Shown here: positions 10,615 through 23,367 of the stretch, one piece after another
Layout of the letters: every line of letters starts with the position of its first letter
How positions within the stretch are numbered: the stretch's first letter is position 1
From: Ligustrum vulgare
Lineage: Eukaryota > Streptophyta > Magnoliopsida > Lamiales > Oleaceae
Assembly (NCBI GenBank): GCA_963555705.1
Contig: OY743170.1
Coordinates: 12,687,096 to 12,751,095 of the forward strand
Length of the DNA: 64,000 bases
Reading direction: 5' to 3'
The notes under the pieces: model-generated
Databases searched by the model: none
Seen by the model: only the letters and a program-made list of their open reading frames with translations
What the model was told of the DNA's origin: nothing
Position numbers and translations under genes: made by a program

Positions 10615-10958
10615 TACGCGTTGCACTCTTTTTCCCTTAGCTGAGGTTTTGTCCCACAGGGTTTTCATAACAAGGTTTTAACGAGGCAGCGGCTGTACTC
10701 TTTTTCCTTCGTTCAGATTTTGTCCCATTGGGTTTTACTGACAAGGTTTTAACGAGGCAGCACTGAAGCACTGAAGAACTTCAAAGATTCAATACATGAT
10801 TTGTTCTACTTGAACATTAAGACTCAACGATTGACGATGGCCAATATCAGGGGGAGCAACTGTACTCTTTTTCCTTCGCTCAAGTTTTATCCCATTGGGT
10901 TTTCTTAGCAAGGTTTTAACGAGGCAGACAATTGCGTAATATGTCATTCAAGGGGGAG
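10615..10958 (+). repeat. 3' domain with repeated ACTCTTTTTCC...ACGAGGCAG motif and polypurine tract
   Basis: Three copies of a block containing CTCTTTTTCC, TTTTGTCCCA or a variant, TTTTAACGAGGCAG, ending in AAGGGGGAG just before the LTR. The element at 36319 has two or three copies at 42252-42415. Typical 3' non-coding end of this Copia lineage; the plus-strand primer is at 10950-10958. Confidence 0.75.
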
Positions 10959-11166
10959 TGTTATAAATAATGTATATATGTGAATGACATTACCATTATA
11001 TCCCTGTAAACTTTACAATATTACGATTGTGCCATTGTCCACTCCTATAAATAGGAGCCTATACTTACCAATTTATTACACCAATTCTTGAAGAGAAATT
11101 CTCTCCTCTAAACTCTCTCCATTTCTCTTTCTATGTTGTTCTTATGATTTCGATGATTTTATAACA
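10959..11166 (+). repeat. 3' LTR of cassette-bearing Copia element
   Basis: 208 bp, same sequence as 5226-5433. The purine tract CAAGGGGGAG directly precedes it (10950-10958), and the 5-bp target duplication AAACT follows. Confidence 0.95.
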
Positions 11167-11554
11167 AAACTTTCATTTTATGTCTCTTTTTAGGATCCAA
11201 TAATCTCTTCAAAAATGGCACATTTAGTTGCCTTTCCTTGATGTTGCCATAATGTCATAACTTCTCTTCTCTGTACTAATGACGGTATATGATTTATTCT
11301 CCACTTTAGAAGAAACAACGTGGCCTGTTATTCTTCTTGTACTTAAAATTTACACTCTCTTCGGCAGCTTCATTTTTTTTTTCTAGCTAAAATGTGTGGA
11401 TGAAAATTAGAGAGAAAAATGTGAGTGATTAAAAAATAGTTTGAAAAATTGTGTTACTTATAAATTGGTTTATAAACCAACTTATAGAGTAGCATTTGAG
11501 AATTGTGAATCCATTAGCTAGTAGTACTCGTGCATAACACTCATTGGATTCTTC
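11167..11554. other. Non-coding DNA with MITE-like tract
   Basis: Between the Copia element and the old element. Contains a foldback-type tract (TTATAAATTGGTTTATAAACC at about 11457-11477) of a kind also seen near 29360-29410 and 56600-56740. Confidence 0.4.
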
Positions 11555-12049
11555 CTTTTTTTATTTTTTTAATACCCAAAAAATTCGGGCAATATATTAA
11601 AAACGTTGTGGGATTATATCGACATCATAACGAATAGCTCGACTCGATAATAACTTGAGGCCACTGAAAGCAATTGTGTCGGCCTATTTAGCGGTCTTGT
11701 GTCTTGCCTTTTGGTTGGTTAAGTTGGGCTAACTTAGTTTAGTTTGTGTATTAGGCTTTGGTTAGTTAAGTTGCCCAAAATATTTAACCTAACCCAATTC
11801 CTTATATACTACCTAAGTCTCATTGTTGCCTTTTGAATTACCGATAGATAGAGAGAAGGAGCTCACATTCAACTTGGAGCTTTTGAAGTCTTCATTGCTC
11901 ATTTTCTTCGACCTTATTCTCCCTTTGTGATATTGTGTTCATCTCCTTCAATCAAGGTGGGTCGATTGCGGAGTCGAGCTTGGAAGTTTGGTGTCGGTTT
12001 TGAAGAGCTTAGCTCGATTTTGTGTGTTAGAGAATAAACAATTTTAATA

Positions 12050-12060
12050 TGGTATCAGAG
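12050..12060 (+). other. Primer binding site of old Copia-like element
   Basis: TGGTATCAGAG, complementary to the 3' end of plant initiator Met-tRNA, directly after the left LTR. Unit 2 has TGGTATTAGAG at about 44807-44817, one base changed. Confidence 0.8.
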
Positions 12061-12894
12061 TTAGTGCGTTATTTGATCAAGATATTAGTAGAAGAAATTG
12101 AAAACTGGAGCTAAAATAATGGGTAGAATCCAAGAGCTAAACTATCCAGAATTTTAGTCAAGTCACCAGACTGAAATCATGTTTTCCGACTAAATGACTG
12201 ACCGCTTGGAAGAACAATTACCACATGTGTACTCAGCAGGTTGAGGCGAAGTTCATTGGTCGGCACGTGGGAATGAGCAGCAGCGTGTGTGACAGCGCGT
12301 GGCTCGATTTTTTGAGGAAGTTTTCTTCAAACAAATTGTGTATTTTATCATTTCTAAAATTTTGGTGGTGTTAGATGTGACGACCCGAATTTTCGACCAT
12401 TCGAGTGCCACTAAAAGTGACTCATATCATATTATCGAGACTTAAATAGTAATGTAATATTATTCAAAAGAATAATTAGAATCCCATAATTTAATTTGTG
12501 AATAAAAATAGAACATAATTTTCTTACATAAAGTTCAACATAATTATCTCATCAATCTTAACCACTTTTGCCACTTCCATGTTGACCGCCTCGAACCTTC
12601 AATTATCTGAAAATGGTAAATATCGTGGAGTGAGATTTATAAAATCCCAGTAAGTATACCAAGCATAAATTTTCTTTTGAAAGCATATGGATCATTTTCA
12701 TCATAACATAGGATAGGATCGAAATACTCATAAACATAGGGAGACACAAGAATTTTACCGAACTTAAATGGCAAGAATTCTTATGTGTAGCGCTACTAAA
12801 CTCCGGTCCCCTTAGCATAATCATAAACATATCATATGGAACCCATAACAATCTTGTGAGATTGATTTCATAGCAATGATCCAAACATTTTCAT

Positions 12895-13545
12895 AAAAAC
12901 ATAAGATATACTTACTTGTCATAAAAACATACTTACTTTTCATAAAAACATAAGGTGTATTTACCTTTCATAAAAACATACTTACTTTTCATAAAAACAT
13001 AAGATATACTTACTTGTCATAAAAACATACTTACTTTTCATAAAAACATAAGGTGTATTTACCTTTCATAAAAACATACTTACTTTTCATAAAAACATAA
13101 GGTGTATTTACCTTTCATAAAAACATACTTACTTTTCATAAAAACATAAGGTGTATTTACCTTTCATAAAAACATACTTACTTTTCATAAAAACATAAGG
13201 TAATACCTTTCATAAAAACATACTTACTTTTCATAAAAACTTAAAGTATATTTACATTTCATAACAACATACTTAATTTTCATAAAAACATAAGATATAC
13301 TTACTTGTCATAAAAACATACTTACTTTTCATAAAAACATAAGGTGTATTTACCTTTCATAAAAACATACTTACTTTTCATAAAAACATAAGGTGTATTT
13401 ACCTTTCATAAAAACATACTTACTTTTCATAAAAACATAAGGTAATACATTTCATAAAAACATACTTACTTTTCATAAAAACTTAAAGTATATTTACATT
13501 TCATAACAACATACTTAATTTTCATAAAAACATAAGATATACTTA
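12895..13545. repeat. Tandem array inside solo LTR (ACATACTTACTTTTCATAAA units)
   Basis: About 13 copies of a roughly 50-bp compound unit alternating CATAAAAACATA with CTTACTTTTCATAA, GTGTATTTACCTTTCATAA and GATATACTTACTTGTCATAA. Copy number and order differ from the arrays in the intact LTRs. Confidence 0.9.
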
Positions 13546-13764
13546 CCTTTTAAAAGATTAAAATGAAGTGTAGTAGTAAATGGACCAAAACTTTCTTGAC
13601 CACCTTGAATTTCTCTTACTTGTGGATTTTGTCAAGAGGTTGGAAATAAGTGTATATGTGTAGAGTTGTGTGTAAAAGAGATGGGTTTAAATAGATGTAT
13701 AAAGTTGGCATATTGTAAACATAATCATTCAATTCTATTAATTTTAACACATCATTTTCTTAAA

Positions 13765-14335
13765 GTAAAGCACCATTCATATACTTTTCCATATTTATAC
13801 AAATAATATGCTCTTCATGATTATATATAATGGAGTCTATCAATCATTCATATACTTTTCCATATTTATACAATTATTATGCTCTTCATGATTATATATA
13901 ATGGAGTATATAAATCATTCATATACTTTTCCATATTTATACAAATATTATGCTCTTCATGATTACATATAATGGAGTATATAAATCATTCATATACTTT
14001 TCCATATTTATACAAATATTATGCTCTTCATGATTACATATAATGGAGTCTTATCAATCATTCATATACTTTTCCATATTTATACAAATATTATGCTCTT
14101 CATGATTATATATAATGGAGTATATAATTCATTCATATACTTTTCCATATTTATACAAATATTATGCTCTTCATGATTACATATAATGGAGTCTATCAAC
14201 CATTCATATACTTTTCCATATTTATACAATTATTATGCTCTTCATGATTATATATAATGGAGTATATAAATCATTCATATACTTTTCCATATTTATACAA
14301 ATATTATGCTCTTCATGATTACATATAATGAAACC
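13765..14335. repeat. Tandem array inside solo LTR, 69-72-bp units
   Basis: About eight copies of a unit containing CATTCATATACTTTTCCATA, TTTATACAAATATTATGC and CTCTTCATGATTA. Counterpart in the intact LTRs is at 19150-19670 and 26090-26590. Confidence 0.9.
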
Positions 14336-15599
14336 TCTCATGCTTGCATATATTTTCTTAATTTCAATAATAAAAATAATTTTTGTATAAATAAATATTG
14401 GGATAACATTGAATTAAGTACTTGGACTTAATATACTTTAAATCAAGAGAATGGAGATATTTTTAGAAATTCGGAATTTAATTTAAAATCGAACGATCTC
14501 GATTATTTCTTGACTTGGCTATACGAATACGTCGCGGCGTTAACTTAATAAAAATGGGTGAAATAGTAGCGACACGATTTTCTATTAAAATAATTATTAA
14601 TCGCGTAAAAATTCTTGGTCGCTACATTAGATTTTCGTTCCAGGTTTTGGATCTTAATCTGGATGATTTTTCCCTTGATAGTTTGGGAATCGATCTTTAG
14701 TTGTTGTATTGCTTCCATTGCTACAAGTTTAGGGACAAAAAGTGGTGGTCCTAAAGTTGAGAAAATCCGCATCTCTCCTAATTTACGGACCGATATATTG
14801 GTCCGCTCGGTAAATTGGCTCATCCCTTTTAAATTTCTTCTTTAACAAACTATCGCGTCGGTTGATCGTTAGGATTGAGATTACCGTAAAGGGGTAACCA
14901 TTCTCTGTTGCTAGAATTTAGGTTTTAACTGTCTTACTAGCTTACGTGTTTGAGGTGTGAAACTGCTTATAAATCTTGTTTGGTCTTTTGATTGTGTGGT
15001 GACATAATTCATGTTTGTTGCTTCTTCTTTTTATTCTTGTTAATCATGTTAGATTTCTTTTGACTCTTGGACTACTTGTTGTGATTAATTGTCAATTCGT
15101 GATTTTTTGTTCAATTCATGTCCAAAAATGAATGTACGTTTTAATTTGGGCATTTTTAATGGGAAAGGGGATTTTCCCATTTGGCAATAGAAAATGAGGT
15201 GAATTTTGGTTCAACAAAATGTTTCAAAAGTTATTACATTTTTTTGTTAATTTCTTTTGACTTTTGAACAACTTGTTGTGATTAATTGTGAATTCGTGAT
15301 TTCTTGTTCAATTCACGTCCAAAAAAGAATGAATGTATGTTTTAGTTTGGGCATTTTTAAGGAGAAAGTGGATTTCTCCATTTGGCAACAGAAATTGAGG
15401 TGAATTTTGATTCAACAAAATGTTTCAAAATTTATTACTGACATTTTTTCATTGATTTGTCGATCAGAAAGATGATTTAGAAGAATTTGTTTATATTTCA
15501 ATTGTTTTACACTTATCTAATGTTGTTTTGAGAAAGGCTGGTAAACTTGATACCACGAACGAACTGAGGACTTCTATTTGCTTAAAACTTCATATAACA

Positions 15600-16150
15600 A
15601 ACTTTACCTACTTGAAAGATTTTTCAGCTTTCTACAAAATGATCTAGATGACAATCTAGATATGTTTAACAAATTTGTGCAAAATATTGTTAATTGTGGT
15701 AAAGATGTGTCTGAAACCTACAAAGCCATTATTTTACTTAATTTTCATGCCTAGATCATATAAAGAGGTTAAGAATGAAATTAAGTATGATATGAGCAAC
15801 TTAACACCTGAGATTGTCATGCATTCTTTTAGGAGTAAGGAAATGGAGATTATGACTGAGAAAGAAGACAAGAGGGGTGTTGAAGAGTAAATGTGAAGGG
15901 TAGGAGTCATTGTACGCAAAAGGGTCATGTTCAAAATAGTAGTGATTCGAGTGATGACTTGAGTGATGAGAGTGGTAAGCAGAAAGGTAAGAGTTGGGAT
16001 AAGTCCAAGATCAGAGTGGGTGGCGGACGATGTTTTATACGTGGTAAGGCTAGAAGTTTTATAAGGGATTGTCCTAAGAGGAAGGGTAAGCAGAAGGAAA
16101 AGGTGAGAGATGAGGAGAATGTTACTGAGTCTAGTTATGACCCCAAGTGA
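15600..16150 (+). pseudogene. Copia-type gag remnant (unit 1)
   Basis: Broken gag. At 15600-15770 the frame has YLKDFSAFY, DDNLDMFNKFVQNIVNCG and ETYKAIILLNFHA, the pattern of the Copia gag (UBN2) domain. At 15893-16150 the basic tail and a ruined zinc knuckle appear: CFIRGKARSFIRDCPKRKG keeps the first Cys, the last Cys and the basic end of a CCHC finger but lacks its second Cys and its His. Stop codons and frame changes separate the parts. No protease, integrase or RT follows. The unit 2 copy is at about 46080-46660. Confidence 0.7.
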
Positions 16151-16919
16151 GATTGATGGTGACCCTTATTGATAGGGAACTTAGTTACTTCATGTGTTTC
16201 TATGTAAAATTTATTTGCATGTTTGATTGCTTAATTCAGTGCATTGTTTTATGTTTGCATTTCAATTTGTTTGATATATGTTTTTGCATGAAATTGTGTG
16301 TGATCTATTTTACTGTGTAATTTGTGTGCATGAATAGTAGTCTGGATGCATTAGTTGTAAGTATAAACAATTGAAATCAAGAGTTGAGATGTGATTAAAT
16401 ATGTATGAAGTCCTCTATATATGAGAATTCTGATCCGATAAAGTTTAAGAGTGACACTTTGATCACTTCTATTGGGTGAGGACTCATTACCCACTTATGA
16501 TCTATTTTGTTTACCAGTTAGATATTTGTAGTGATCAATCTAGTGAATATAGGTGGTGATGTGTATAATATGTATTCATCGAGGTGCGAGTTACACATAA
16601 TGAAATAGGATAATTGTCGTAAGATCTTTTCATGATGTCATTTATGCATTGTGTTATATATGTTGGCTATTGTGTTTGATTAACTTGAGGTTAGTCTTAT
16701 ATTCCTAACTTAGTGAACATGTTTTTTTGATAAGATTGGTTATATCCTATGGTTATATCTTCATCGCATGTGTTATATATTCTTGATTAATTATCGTGGC
16801 TGTCTTTCTTCTAATTGAGTGTTTTTTATCTTAGCCATGGTGAGTAAATGAAGCAAGTATAATGTGTTTCTAGTTTGAGACACGAGGTAAAGTTTATGAT
16901 TCAAATTTTTGTTGGTTAA
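16151..16919. other. Internal non-coding sequence of old element
   Basis: AT-rich, TTGCATG- and GTGTGTG-rich DNA with no open frame of note. It is present in both units; unit 2 has an extra tract near 46868-46935. Confidence 0.5.
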
Positions 16920-18367
16920 TGATAAGTGCATTTTATGCACTTATTTACGTGCTTAAATTAGAATTTTATATAATCGTTTGAGAGTATGCTACTAATTTAT
17001 CCATCATTTTTGTATATTTCACATTTATCTCGAAATCAAGAGAATGAAGAAATTAGAGAAAATAATGAGCAAAAGGGAAGGAAATTGGACCAAAATTGAG
17101 CAAAGCAAGAGTAATGGATACAGAACATGGATAAAGAAGGAGAATCGTGGAAGAAATGATGAAATCGAAGATTTTCAGAAGTATAAGGATCAAAATGTTT
17201 CAATCAGAAGATGGGGACTTGAGGAGAAATAAAGTATAAGGACCAATTTGCAGAAATTAAAAGATGAAAATTGCTGTCGGATTTACAAACGTGCGGCTGC
17301 ACGACCAGGAAAAAAGGCGACTGAAGGACAGGTTTTAGAGTCTGCGACAGCAAGAGATTCCACCATGCGGTCGCACAGTGTCCCGACTGGGCCACTGATG
17401 GGCTTTCCACGCGAATTCTGATTTAATTCATCCCTTTTCTCCTAGGTCAGGGGGAGGCATATATATATATAACAGGTTGCACGAATTTTGTCATTCTCTC
17501 TTGACGTAATACATTAAACAACACATGCAAGTTTTGGAGAGGGAAATTGTGGAAGAATCATCATCAACTCTCGGACTTTTCATATTATAGTTGATGGAGT
17601 TCCTTTATGTTTGTGATTTGCTATTAACAATGTATCTAGACTAATTTTATATAGTGCTGGGATTATGATGAAGTCTTAGATACTTATTTCATGCTTTGGT
17701 TTATTTAATTTTATGATAATTGGTATTTTGAGTAATTGATTCGTACTTAGTTTCATCTATAATTTTGATGCATGAATTATATGATGCTTGTGGTGATTTT
17801 TCTATGATCGAAAGAATGAAATTTTGCTAGACTTGAATCAATGGTCATAGGGTTCGATAGGGATAGAAATATACCACTATGCCCTATGTGATCTTTTCAT
17901 GTTCATGTTTGTTTAATATTTTTCTAAATATTAGCATTCATCATAGAAATATAGGTGGATCGTAATTAGGAAAATGCTTAATTCTTGTTCGAAAGAGAGT
18001 TTTAGGCATTATAGGAACATTGATCGTCAATAATATACCTTGTCATGGATTATTTAAACCATAGTGTGAAATATCGATACTAAGATGGATTCTAAATCCT
18101 AGCACTTCACTCACATATATTTGTTAAACAAATCTTGCATTTCCATTTAGTCTTTAATTTGTTCGATAATTTTAGATTTAGTTGGTATTTTCATCTAATC
18201 ATTTAGGATCCTCTATAAACAACTTTACATTTATTTGTTTCGGTTAAGGTTAATAATCTAAGAAAATAGATCAACTCAATCCTTGTGGGAACGACATTCG
18301 GACTCAATTCCATTTTATTACTTGTTCGATACCGTACATTTGCGGTAAGAGTAAAAATAACCGATCA
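16920..18367 (+). mobile_element. Solo LTR, Tat/Athila-like Gypsy (unit 1)
   Basis: Starts TGATAAGTGCATTTTATGCA and ends AACCGATCA, with target duplication GTTAA on both sides (16915-16919, 18368-18372). The TGATAAGTG start and the GTGGGAACGACATTCGGACT segment near the end are typical of Tat/Athila LTRs. The same insertion is in unit 2 (47491-48940), so it predates the duplication. A 62-codon frame at 17044-17232 is not regarded as a gene. Confidence 0.85.
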
Positions 18368-18881
18368 GTTAATTTGATTGAGCAAGTATAAACATTGTGT
18401 TTGCTTGCAAGTTGATTGTATCAAGGTGGAGACTCGTTAGGCTTTTTGAAATCCAATAAATTTGGTTAATGATGTTAAAACGTTATTGGATTATATTGAC
18501 ACCATAATGAATAACTCAACTCAAAAACCACCAGTGGTCATTGGAAGCAACTTAATTGGGTAGTTGCTCATGACCCATTTGGGAAGACCCAATTGTGTTG
18601 GCTCATTTAGCGATCTTGTTTCTTGCCTTTTGGTTGCTTAGGTTGGGCCAACTTAGTTTAGTTTGTGTATTGGACTTTGGTTAGTTAAGTGGCCCAAAAT
18701 GTTTCACCTAGTCCAAGTCCTTATATACTACCTAAGTCTCATTGTTGCCTTCGAGTTTGAATTACCAATAGAGAGAAGGAAGGAGCGCATAGCCAACTTG
18801 GTGCTTTTGAAGTCTTTACTGCTTGTTTTCTTTTACCTTATTCTCCCTTTGTGATATTGTGTTAATCTCCTTCAACTAAGG

Positions 18882-21113
18882 TGTAGCGACCAAGAATTTT
18901 TACGCGATTAATAATTATTTTAATAGAAAATCGTGTCGCTACTATTTCACCCATTTTTATTAAGTTAACGCCACGACGTATTCGTATAGCCAAGTCAAGA
19001 AATAATCGAGATCGTTCGATTTTAAATTAAATTCCGAATTTCTAAAAATATCTCCATTCTCTTGATTTAAAGTATATTAAGTCTAAGTACTTAATTCAAT
19101 GTTATCCCAATATTTATTTGTACAAAAATTACTTTTATTATTTAAATTAAGAAAATATATGCAAGCATGAGAGGTTCCATTATATGTAATCATGAAGAGC
19201 ATAATATTTGTATAAATATGGAAAAGTATATGAATGATTTATATACTCCATTATATATAATCATGAAGAGCATAATATTTGTATAAATATGGAAAAGTAT
19301 ATGAATGATTGATAAGACTCCATTATATGTAATCATGAAGAGCATAATATTTGTATAAATATGGAAAAGTATATGAATGATTTATATACTCCATTATATA
19401 TAATCATGAAGAGCATAATATTTGTATAAATATGGAAAAGTATATGAATGATTTATATACTCCATTATATATAATCATGAAGAGCATAATATTTGTATAA
19501 ATATGGAAAAGTATATGAATGATTGATAAGACTCCATTATATATAATCATGAAGAGCATAATATTTGTATAAATATGGAAAAGTATATGAATGATTGATA
19601 AGACTCCATTATATATAATCATGAAGAGCATATTATTTGTATAAATATGGAAAAGTATATGAATGGTGCTTTACTTTAAGAAAAGGATGTGTTAAAATTA
19701 ATAGAATTGAATGATTATGTTTACAATATGCCAACTTTATACATCTATTTAAACCCATCTCTTTTACACACAACTCTACACATATACACTTATTTCCAAT
19801 CTCTTGACAAAATCCACAAATAAGAGAAATTCAAGGTGGTCAAGAAAGTTTTGGTCCATTTACTACTACACTTCATTTTAATCTTTTAAAAGGTAAGTAT
19901 ATCTTATATTTTTATGAAAAGTAAGTATGTTTTTATGAAAGGTAAATACACCTTATGTTTTTATGAAAAGTAAGTATGTTTTTATGAAAGGTAAATACAC
20001 CTTATGTTTTTATGAAAAGTAAGTATGTTTTTATGACAAGTAAGTATATCTTATGTTTTTATGAAAAGTAAGTATGTTTTTATGAAAGGTAAATACACCT
20101 TATGTTTTTATGAAAAGTAAGTATGTTTTTATGACAAGTAAGTATATCTTATGTTTTTATGAAAAGTAAGTATGTTTTTATGAAAGGTAAATACACCTTA
20201 TGTTTTTATAAAAAGTAAGTATGTTTTTATGACAAGTAAGTATATCTTATGTTTTTATGAAAAGTAAGTATGTTTTTATGAAAGGTAAATACACCTTATG
20301 TTTTTATGAAAAGTAAGTATGTTTTTATGACAAGTAAGTATATCTTATGTTTTTATGAAAAGTAAGTATGTTTTTATGAAAGGTAAATATACCTTATGTT
20401 TTTATGAAAAGTAAGTATGTTTTTATGAAAGGTATTACCTTATGTTTTTATGAAAAGTAAGTATGTTTTTATGAAAGGTAAATACACCTTATGTTTTTAA
20501 GAAAAGTAAGTATGTTTTTATGAAAATTAAAATACATTATGTTTTTAAGAAAAGTAAGTATGTTTTTATGAAAAGTAAATATACCTTATGTTTTTACGAA
20601 AATGTTTGGATCATTGCTATGAAATCAATCTCACAAGATTGCTATGGGTCCCATATGATATGTTTATGATTATGCTAAGGGGACCGGAGTTTAGTAGCGC
20701 TACACATAAGAATTCTTGTCATCTAAGTTCGGTAAAATTCTTGTGTCTCTCTATGTTTATGAGGATTTCGATCCTATCCTATGTTATGATGAAAATGATC
20801 CATATGCTTTCAAAAGAAAATTATGCTTGGTATACTTATTGGGATTTTATAAATCTCACTCCACGATATTTACCATTTTCAGATAATTGAAGGTTCGAGG
20901 CGGTCAACATGGAAGTGGCAAAAGTGGTTAAGATTGATGAGATAATTATGTTGAACTTTATGTAAGAAAATTATGTTCTATTTTTATTCACAAATAAAAT
21001 TATGGGATTCTAATTATTCTTTTGAATAATTTTACATTACTATTTAAGTCTCGATAATATGATATGAGTCACTTTTAGTGGCACTCGAATGGTCGAGAAT
21101 TCGGGTCGTCACA
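18882..21113 (+). repeat. 5' LTR of Gypsy-type element
   Basis: 2232 bp from TGTAGCGACCAAG to GGGTCGTCACA; the ends are imperfect inverted repeats (TGTAGCGACC and GGTCGTCACA). It holds two tandem arrays: about eight 69-72-bp units at 19150-19670 and about fourteen roughly 50-bp units (GTTTTTATGAAAAGTAAGTA) at 19890-20610. A TTTAAACCCATCTCTTTTAC segment between them may be the promoter and start region. Confidence 0.95.
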
Positions 21114-21127
21114 GTTGGTATCAGAGA
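21114..21127 (+). other. Primer binding site of Gypsy-type element
   Basis: GTTGGTATCAGAG directly after the LTR, complementary to plant initiator Met-tRNA. It sets the plus orientation of the element. Confidence 0.88.
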
Positions 21128-23090
21128 AAAGAGTTTTAAAAACGATTCTGTAGATTTTTGAAATTTTATTTCTTTAAAAAAAAAAAAAAATCACTATTCA
21201 CGTGAACAGTAAAACGACGTGCTATTCATGATGAACAGTGAACGAAATCACTATTCATTATATAAAAAAAAAGTTGAATTTTCACATGTCAAGTATGGTT
21301 ATGATTTTGAAAATTATGATGAAATTTGATGTGCGAATTTCTAGGACAAAATTCATTTTAAGCAAGAGAGTTTGTAATGTCCTGAAAATTTTATGGAATA
21401 TAATTAGTTAGTGATATGATGTTTATATTGATGTCTTTGATAAATTTCTAGAAGTTCGGGGACTAAAGGAAAAATAAGATTTGACGATAAATTTTATTTG
21501 GGTTAAGTTATTAATTATTGATGGGGAGATAATTACTATATCGATATTGGATTTGTTTTGAAGACCGTGATTAATTAGGAATTATGATTCAAGAAAATGT
21601 TGATTTGGATACAACCACATTAAATTATTGTTGATTAAAGGAAAATAAGATTATATGAAATATTTTAACTCATCACTCTACTATGTCACTCTCCACGTAT
21701 TGACTCCTCGAACCAGGTATGTTATATGCTTTGCAAGTCATTTACGATTTTATTAAGACATGTTAAGTATGAAATCTTCATATGTTATGAATCTTTATGT
21801 GTTACACATAATATACATGTCAAGTATGATATAAATTGATAGAAGACTCAATTTTTTTATTCTTTTCAATGTAGAATCATGAGACAGAGAGGATATTTAT
21901 ATGAATTTTGGTGCATATTAAGCTTAGTAAGATTGACTCAATTAGAAATTAAGTTGGGTTGTAACTTTTGCCCAAAATATATGGAATAATATATTAAACA
22001 AACAAAATTGATAATGAATTCGTACAATAATTTATCCCTTTATCACTACCTTTGTGTAAAAACAAGGGAAAAACTGTGGATGGTTATTAGTACTTCCTCT
22101 TCAAGTTTCAATTTTCGGTTCAATAATTTATCCCTTTATCACTACCTTTGCTTAAAAGCAAGGAAAAACTGTGGATGATTATTGGTACCACTCTTCAAGT
22201 TTCAATTCTGAAAAAAATTCGGAAAGAAAGAAAGAGAACGGGTGTTGAGCATAATGGGAATAATATGACTTAAGAATGATTTTCAAAATAATTGTTGTCC
22301 TTGAGTTTAGAAATGATGAACCTTAAATGGACTTTGCATAATTGATTTTAGACATGGCACTAAGTATGAGAAGTCAACAGAAATGATTAGAAATATGTTC
22401 AGATTATCTATCATTTAGATTTAATGAGAAATAGCGAGCCAATTTTATGAAGTTTTATGAGATGTTAAGATTATAAGTGATATGATTTTAATGAGACTTT
22501 TATGAGAAGCATTATGAAGTTAGAGATTTAAAGATTTGGTTATTGGGAATTAAGTAATGGATATTATGTTGAGTAAGTGAATTATGCCTCTATATTGAAG
22601 AGAAATTTATTATGAACTTTGGCCTTGTGATTAAATTTTGGGAATATGATTTATGACTTATAAATATAAGTATGAGTAATCTTTTGAGCCAATTAAGATA
22701 TGGAAGGAAGTGATATTGTGATATTGAAAAATATGATTTGAAATTGTTATGTTGAGAAATTATGAATTGAATTATGGGATATTTTTTGATGATATTGAAG
22801 TGTTGGAATCGTTTTCAATATTTTTAGATTGTTGTGATCAAATGTGGAATTATTTATTATTGTGAGTTATGAAGTATGCTTACGGTTTGAATAAGTCCAA
22901 ATTTCAAAGGAAACTCTGCTTAGAATTTTATCGTTTGGAATTAAGAGCATAGTATGGTATGCAATCACTAAGAGAATTGAGGTTAGACATGCAAATTCAT
23001 TTACATCACAAACGAGATTTAGTAGATGATAACAGAGATATTTATTATTTTCTCGTAAGGAGAACACACAAGAGTCACATTGGAAAGAAA
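21128..23090. other. Internal non-coding 5' part of Gypsy-type element
   Basis: AT-rich sequence with a poly-A run (about 21176-21190), a duplicated tract (CAATAATTTATCCCTTTATC at 22023-22046 and 22122-22145 with related flanks), and no gag or protease similarity. Confidence 0.5.
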
Positions 23091-23149
23091 TACATGAAAC
23101 ACGCAAAATCAAAAGAAAGCAACATGGGAAATTCCTCAAATTGAGAGAT

Positions 23150-23360
23150 GTGTTTCCGGAGTAGCCGTATCCTACCACCTCTGACCTTTTGAGGAAATAA
23201 AGAAACCTTCAAAGAGGTGTCTTTCGAGAGTAAGAATACTCCGTAATCTACCACCTGGAACCTTTGAGGTACACACAAGATTTAAACATTAAGGAAAATC
23301 CTAGGAAATTAGATGGGTGTCTCGAGTGTAAGAATACTCCGTACTCTACCCCCACCTATT
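23150..23360 (-). repeat. Three-unit repeat downstream of LOG copy 2
   Basis: Three diverged units, near 23150-23180, 23217-23255 and 23312-23348, matching the arrangement at 7148-7343. Confidence 0.65.
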
Positions 23361-23367
23361 CTAAGAT

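Larger units (their letters stand above)
5226..11166 (+). mobile_element. Non-autonomous Copia-type LTR retrotransposon carrying an antisense LOG + Cys-finger cassette
   Basis: A complete element of 5941 bp. Identical-looking 208-bp LTRs (5226-5433, 10959-11166) start TGTTATAAATAATG and end TTTTATAACA, flanked by the target duplication AAACT (5221-5225, 11167-11171). The primer site CGTTATCAGCACGAG follows the left LTR, and an AGGGGGAG purine tract precedes the right one. The internal 5.5 kb has no gag, protease, integrase or RT. It has a leader with tandem repeats, a minus-strand two-gene cassette at about 7098-9170, many micro-hairpins, and 3' copies of a TTTTTCCTTCG...ACGAGGCAG motif. LTR ends, primer site and 3' motif match the gag/pol-bearing element at 36319-42612, whose family could supply its proteins in trans. 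Matching LTRs point to a recent insertion. Confidence 0.93.
12376..14626 (-). mobile_element. Solo LTR of the 2.2-kb Gypsy-type family, minus orientation
   Basis: 2251 bp, reverse complement of the LTRs of the element at 18882-28033. It begins TGTGACGACCCGAA and ends TTGGTCGCTACA, flanked by the target duplication TTAGA (12371-12375, 14627-14631). Unit 2 keeps the uninterrupted site at 45130-45134, proving the insertion and its 5-bp duplication. A solo LTR normally results from recombination between the two LTRs of a full element. Confidence 0.95.

Noticed and set aside
12895..13545. Regular short repeats considered as a CRISPR-like array
   Set aside because: Repeats are contiguous and compound without unique spacers, and lie inside a plant LTR.
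14545..14823. 92-codon minus-strand frame (related 45113-45325)
   Set aside because: In unit 1 it crosses the solo LTR boundary, so it cannot be one old gene.
17044..17232. 62-codon frame with high Lys/Glu content (copy at 47617-47805)
   Set aside because: Lies inside the Tat/Athila-like LTR; composition explains the open frame.
19404..19631. 75-codon repetitive frame (also 26324-26551)
   Set aside because: It is translation of the 69-72-bp LTR array; no start, domain or non-array homologue.
20588..20890. 100-codon frame present in both LTRs and, on the minus strand, in the solo LTR (12603-12884)
   Set aside because: Its conservation is explained by LTR identity. The solo LTR copy differs in length and C-terminus; nothing protein-like is recognised.
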